This document shows positions 15,456 to 18,566 of a DNA stretch of 18,566 bases, piece by piece. Numbering within the stretch: the stretch's first letter is position 1; each line of letters opens with the position of its first letter. Under the pieces are notes generated by a model that saw only the letters and a program-made list of their open reading frames with translations, had not been told where the DNA came from and made no database searches. Position numbers and translations under genes: made by a program. This stretch comes from Treponema sp. UBA1233 (lineage in GTDB: Bacteria > Spirochaetota > Spirochaetia > Treponematales > Treponemataceae), in NCBI GenBank assembly GCA_002309305.1, contig DBWR01000008.1:26307-44872 (forward strand). The letters are read 5' to 3'.

Positions 15456-16012
15456 TTGAACTAAAAGAAGGTCTTGTTTTATATCACGGAAGCTATTGTG
15501 TAGTTGAAAACCCAGATTTGCAAAAATGTGCTGTTTACAAGGATTTTGGACAGGGCTTCTACCTTACCACCTCAAAGGAGCAGGCAAAGAGTTTTGCAAG
15601 GCTTTCTGCCGCTAAAAAAAGACAGCAGGGGGAACGAACCGAAGAATTTGCTTATGTCTCTTTTTTCAAACTTAGTGATACCGATGGCTTGAAGACTTTT
15701 GTGTATGAAACGGCGGATGCGGCATGGCTTCATTGCATCGTTGCACATAGAAGGAAGGATGCCTTTGTTAAAGTTCGGAATCAGATGAAGCCTTATGACG
15801 TTATTTCCGGAAAGATTGCAAATGATGATACAAATACAACGATTATGGCTTATATGGGAAATGTCTTTGGTAAGATGGGGTCTGAGTCTGCGGATAAAGT
15901 GTGTATTGGCCTTTTAATTCCCGAGCGTTTGAAAGACCAGTTTTGTTTTAGAACTGTAAAGGCTCTGTCTAAACTGAAGTATTTGAAGAGCGAAAAGGTT
16001 TCGTTGGAGTGA
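15452..16012 (+). CDS. DUF3990 protein, ADP-ribosyltransferase-fold toxin candidate
   Basis: The 186-residue protein has the DUF3990 signatures: LYHGS (10-14), DFGQGFYLTT (31-40) with QAKSFA after it, YDVISGKIANDDT (115-127) and QFCFRTVKALSKLKYL (163-178). The family belongs to the ADP-ribosyltransferase-like fold. H12 and Y37 fit the His and Tyr of an H-Y-E type active site, while the third acidic residue cannot be assigned by eye. It is translationally coupled to DUF3791 upstream (ATGA overlap), and its stop lies next to the third small gene. A toxin modifying a protein, nucleic acid or nucleotide with NAD is the best guess; the target is unknown. Confidence 0.82.
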   Translation: MIELKEGLVLYHGSYCVVENPDLQKCAVYKDFGQGFYLTTSKEQAKSFARLSAAKKRQQGERTEEFAYVSFFKLSDTDGLKTFVYETADAAWLHCIVAHRRKDAFVKVRNQMKPYDVISGKIANDDTNTTIMAYMGNVFGKMGSESADKVCIGLLIPERLKDQFCFRTVKALSKLKYLKSEKVSLE

Positions 16013-16014
16013 TT

Positions 16015-16233
16015 ATGAAAAAAGAAAAAACTCTTTTTGCCATGGATTTAGCGGCGGTTATGGCTGTTGAAGAACTGGCGGATGAAGAAAAAAAATCTAC
16101 TGATGAAGTACTCCTCTCGTTTATGGAATCAAATACCGGAAAAATGCTTTATGATGATTCCTGCAAGCTTTGGTGGGATGGCCCCACTGCTGTTGCGGAA
16201 GAATACAAAAAGGAAATTAATGGTAAAAAATAG
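16015..16233 (+). CDS. Small acidic protein, third member of the DUF3990 cassette
   Basis: I do not recognise a named family. The 72-residue protein (MKKEKTLFAMDLAAVMAVEE) is acidic and mostly helical, with an aromatic patch near the end (LWWDGP). The ATG at 16015 is chosen over the GTG at 16009 because GGAG lies five bases upstream. It begins two bases after the DUF3990 stop, so all three genes are one transcript. Together with DUF3791 it is a candidate for the neutralising part of the cassette. Element 3 begins 65 nt downstream. Confidence 0.7.
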   Translation: MKKEKTLFAMDLAAVMAVEELADEEKKSTDEVLLSFMESNTGKMLYDDSCKLWWDGPTAVAEEYKKEINGKK

Positions 16234-16298
16234 AGAGATGTTTTTTCATATTCATATTTTTGGTGATGAGTTTCCTGTTCACTTTAATATTCCAATGA

Positions 16299-16561
16299 GG
16301 TGCGTAAGGCAAGTGCAATAACTGATAAACAGAATAGAAAACAAAGAAACGAGGAAGTGCTGCAATGTAGGCGGGGTTCGGGACAAGAATACATTTGCAA
16401 GGGTTGTTTTTGTGGCCTGAATTGTTGGCTGTAGGATTATTGTCTAGTAGTTTGTCCCGGCTCATGTAGGCTTGGCACGGTTCCCGCCTGGAATGGAAGC
16501 ACTTCCTTGTAAATAATTAATTGTATTTGATTTATGAAGATTTGCACTTGCCTTCCGCACC
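16299..16561 (+). repeat. Palindromic element 3 (near-identical direct copy of element 2)
   Basis: The 436-base stretch between the DUF3990 cassette and the acyltransferase holds this element and a promoter. The 20-base terminal arms (16299-16318 and 16542-16561) match at 19 positions and include a flank, GGTGCG/CGCACC, absent from elements 1 and 2. Inside the arms it differs from element 2 at about three positions. It could also stop read-through from the cassette. Confidence 0.85.
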
Positions 16562-16575
16562 ACGGTTTGATATTC

Positions 16576-16604
16576 TTGACACCCTCTGCTTTTATTTATA
16601 GAAT
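16576..16604 (+). promoter_or_regulatory. Promoter for the acyltransferase/rsmE operon
   Basis: Consensus TTGACA (16576-16581) and TAGAAT (16599-16604) with a 17-bp spacer. Predicted start near 16611, 59 nt before the ATG at 16670. The -35 lies 14 bp beyond element 3. Confidence 0.75.
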
Positions 16605-16669
16605 AAAAGAAATTTCAAAATGATGGTATTTTCAATTGGTACTAGACTGTTTTTATGAGGAGCTTGTAC

Positions 16670-17572
16670 ATGTCTAAACTGTCTTTGAGGGAACAATATA
16701 AGGATCTTTTTGCCGATCTGTCAAAGGTATCTATTGAGTCTTCTACGATCAGTGATGAAAATGTCTATCAGGTGGCAAATCCCAAGACCAGGGTATTCAT
16801 GGATAAACTTGTCTCTGACAACACGACTCCGGACAGTTTCATTGACGGTGTTGAAAATTTTGAGAAATTATATGATTTGGTTCAAGAGGGAAAATCCGGC
16901 CTGATTTTGATGGAACATTATTCAAATACAGACTTGCCTGCGTTCTGTTATCTGCTTGAAAAATCAGGAAATCCAAAGCTGGAAGCCCTTTCCAAAAATG
17001 TTGTTGCAATTGCCGGAATGAAGCTGAATCAGGATAATCCTGTGGTCAAGGCATTTGCAGAAAGCTTTACCCGTGTCGTAATATATCCGCCCAGAAGCCT
17101 CAGCAAGGTGGAAGCCGATGGCCAGTCAGCTGAACTTATAAAGGCAGAGGAGCAGAAGGCCCGCAAAATCAACATGGCTGCAATGCGTGCAATGGATGAA
17201 TGCAAGCGCCGTGGTCAGGTCATTCTTGTTTTCCCGTCAGGTACCAGATATCGTCCGGGACATCCCGATACAAAAAGGGGCCTCAGGGAAATAGACAGCT
17301 ATCTTCGCCTCTTTGACTATATGGTTCTTGTAAGCGTTAACGGTTCAATTCTGGAAATTCAGGATGAAGACATGCTCAACGATCTGGTTGAAACCGCACG
17401 TCAGGCATTTACCGCAAGTCCTGTAATTGAATGCCGCTCATTCCGAAGCGAGTACATGGCAAAACTTCCCGCTGACACCCAGGACCCAAAGCAGAGTATG
17501 ATAGACCACGTCATGGAACTCCTTGATGAACAGCACGAGTCCGTTAAGAAAGAATACGGCTTTAACCATTAA
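16670..17572 (+). CDS. Soluble glycerol-3-phosphate/1-acylglycerol-3-phosphate acyltransferase-like protein
   Basis: The 300-residue protein carries the two acyltransferase signatures: EHYSNTDLPAF (with the HX4D pair) around residues 85-95, and FPSGTRYRPG, which replaces the usual FPEGTR. No membrane segment is evident, and the layout resembles the soluble plastid-type glycerol-3-phosphate acyltransferases rather than the short membrane PlsC. It should transfer an acyl group in phospholipid synthesis; which position it acylates is not decided by sequence alone. The start at 16670 is chosen because GAGGAG lies seven bases upstream, while the ATG at 16655 overlaps that site. rsmE follows after 9 nt. 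Confidence 0.82.
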   Translation: MSKLSLREQYKDLFADLSKVSIESSTISDENVYQVANPKTRVFMDKLVSDNTTPDSFIDGVENFEKLYDLVQEGKSGLILMEHYSNTDLPAFCYLLEKSGNPKLEALSKNVVAIAGMKLNQDNPVVKAFAESFTRVVIYPPRSLSKVEADGQSAELIKAEEQKARKINMAAMRAMDECKRRGQVILVFPSGTRYRPGHPDTKRGLREIDSYLRLFDYMVLVSVNGSILEIQDEDMLNDLVETARQAFTASPVIECRSFRSEYMAKLPADTQDPKQSMIDHVMELLDEQHESVKKEYGFNH

Positions 17573-17581
17573 TTACCGGAA

Positions 17582-18343
17582 ATGAACATCTGTCTTTTTT
17601 CAAAGGAAGAAATCGAAAAACCTCTTGAGATAAAAGATCCGCGCGCACAGCACATCATAAAAATCCTCCACAAGAAAGAAGGCGACACCTTTACCGCAGG
17701 AATCATCGGTGGGGCATCCGGTACAGCTGTGATTGACTCGGTTGCAGAAAAACTTTCGTTCACGTTTACTCCTGAATCAGAGGGGAAAAAGCTTCATCCG
17801 CTTGTGATGGTCATAGGCTTTCCGCGTCCCATTCAGCTTAAGAGGCTCCTAAGGGATATGGCAGGGCTTGGCGTTATGGCTGTTCATCTGACCGGTACCG
17901 AGCTTGGCGAAAAATCATACATGTCATCAACAATGTCCAGTCCGGAGGCGGCACGTCAAATGCTTCTGGAGGGAACTGTTCAGGCCGGATCCACCTTTAT
18001 TCCTGAAGTGGCGGTCCACAAGAATCTGCGCTCGTGCCTTGAGGAAATAAAGGCGTACTACCCGGACTTTGCAAAGGCACAAAACAAAATGGCCCTGGAC
18101 AACGTGAACCCCGCGGGCAGTCTGTGGGATTTTTGCACCAGAGAAAAAACTGCCTTTGCAACAATGCAGAATCCGGCGGTGGCGGCCATAGGTTCCGAGC
18201 GCGGCTGGACGGATGCAGAACGCTCTCTTTTGCAGGATTACGGCTTTGTGCATCTTGGCATGGGCGAAAGAATCCTTAGGACGGAAACAGCTTCAACTGT
18301 GGCGGCTTCCATAATTCTGGGTGCAATGGGAGTCCTTTGCTAA
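17582..18343 (+). CDS. rsmE: 16S rRNA (uracil-1498-N3)-methyltransferase
   Basis: The 253-residue protein is a SPOUT-class (knotted) methyltransferase that methylates U1498 of 16S rRNA with SAM. The RsmE C-terminal signature is clear: AIGSERGWTDAE (202-213), a variant of the usual GPEGG loop, and LGMGERILRTETAS (225-238). The N-terminal part has the PUA-like domain with HIIKILHKKEGD. The ribosome site is weak (GGA only) and the upstream acyltransferase stop is just 9 nt away, so translation is probably coupled to it. The product also draws on the SAM made by MetK, a general rather than operon-level link. Confidence 0.92.
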   Translation: MNICLFSKEEIEKPLEIKDPRAQHIIKILHKKEGDTFTAGIIGGASGTAVIDSVAEKLSFTFTPESEGKKLHPLVMVIGFPRPIQLKRLLRDMAGLGVMAVHLTGTELGEKSYMSSTMSSPEAARQMLLEGTVQAGSTFIPEVAVHKNLRSCLEEIKAYYPDFAKAQNKMALDNVNPAGSLWDFCTREKTAFATMQNPAVAAIGSERGWTDAERSLLQDYGFVHLGMGERILRTETASTVAASIILGAMGVLC

Positions 18344-18374
18344 CTTTTCATCCTTCTAATATTTCACAAATCCC

Positions 18375-18403
18375 TTGAAAAGAATCCGCTTGAATGATAA
18401 AAT
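18375..18403 (+). promoter_or_regulatory. Promoter for the gene at the right edge
   Basis: TTGAAA (18375-18380) and TAAAAT (18398-18403) with a 17-bp spacer, about 32 nt before the ATG at 18435. Confidence 0.55.
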
Positions 18404-18434
18404 GTTGGTCATTGTATGAGTAGGGTGGAGGCTG

Positions 18435-18566
18435 ATGGACAACGCTAAAATCAAGGAAATGCTCCTGGACATTCAAGATACTCAACTGGAATTTTCCGTT
18501 ATAATGACGGGAAAGGAAAGCAAGAGGGTAAACGGCCTTTATAAACCGGAAACCAGGGAAATCCTT
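18435..18566 (+). CDS. Unrecognised protein, N-terminal part only
   Basis: The frame is open from ATG at 18435 to the window edge, giving 44 residues (MDNAKIKEMLLDIQDTQLEF, ending near VNGLYKPETREIL). A GTGGAG ribosome site and a predicted promoter support the start. It is rich in charged helical residues. The end segment, predicting a beta-strand after a KPET turn, is not enough to name a family. Confidence 0.6.
   Translation, partial: MDNAKIKEMLLDIQDTQLEFSVIMTGKESKRVNGLYKPETREIL

Noticed and set aside
14856..16465. Two identical small reverse-strand reading frames (MSRDKLLDNNPT...) as genes
   Set aside because: They are the same frame in the two repeat copies, have different ends, and no ribosome site; a by-product of the repeat.
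14924..16561. Integron attC sites framing gene cassettes
   Set aside because: The elements are about 250 bp and lack RYYYAAC and GTTRRRY core sites at their ends; no integrase is present in the window.

Overview
The window looks like a stretch of spirochaete chromosome, most likely a host-associated Treponema. This is inferred from the gene families, not from a marker gene: a SUMF1-domain lipoprotein with a degenerate InlB-type repeat, a DUF3791/DUF3990 cassette, a soluble acyltransferase next to rsmE, and a mid-range base composition. No rRNA, tRNA, CRISPR array or transposase gene was seen.

Left part (1-4683): a LysR-type regulator running off the left edge is transcribed away from a galactokinase/GH2 beta-galactosidase pair, which is a small galactoside-utilisation unit. 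It meets the next operon tail to tail, and the two coding ends overlap by 15 bp.

Central part (4669-10340), the most interesting region: two divergent transcription units share one control region. Leftward run a nitrogenase beta-like subunit, a nitrogenase alpha-like subunit and a cysteine synthase. Rightward run a PatB/MalY-type C-S lyase and a CymR-like Rrf2 regulator. The alpha-like protein keeps the P-cluster-type cysteines and the cofactor Cys, but lacks the residues used for N2 reduction. The neighbours are all sulfur genes. The control region holds two interlocked sigma70-type promoters whose -35 boxes each sit in one arm of an 18-bp inverted repeat. The regulator ends in D-Y-C-I, like the serine acetyltransferase tail that docks into cysteine synthase, which suggests a CysK-sensing circuit. 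My reading is a cysteine/sulfur-controlled nitrogenase-like reductase system, perhaps for C-S bond cleavage and sulfur scavenging (inference).

Right part (10358-18566): a SUMF1-type lipoprotein, metK, an orphan secreted sugar-binding-type protein with an unusual N-terminal extension, a three-gene cassette around a DUF3990 ADP-ribosyltransferase-like protein, an acyltransferase, rsmE and a gene cut by the right edge. Three related 220-265 bp palindromic elements lie here, two of them almost identical and flanking the DUF3990 cassette. The third is diverged and inverted and shows compensatory base changes in its stem, so the paired structure itself appears conserved. Each element lies just upstream of a promoter pointing the same way as the element.
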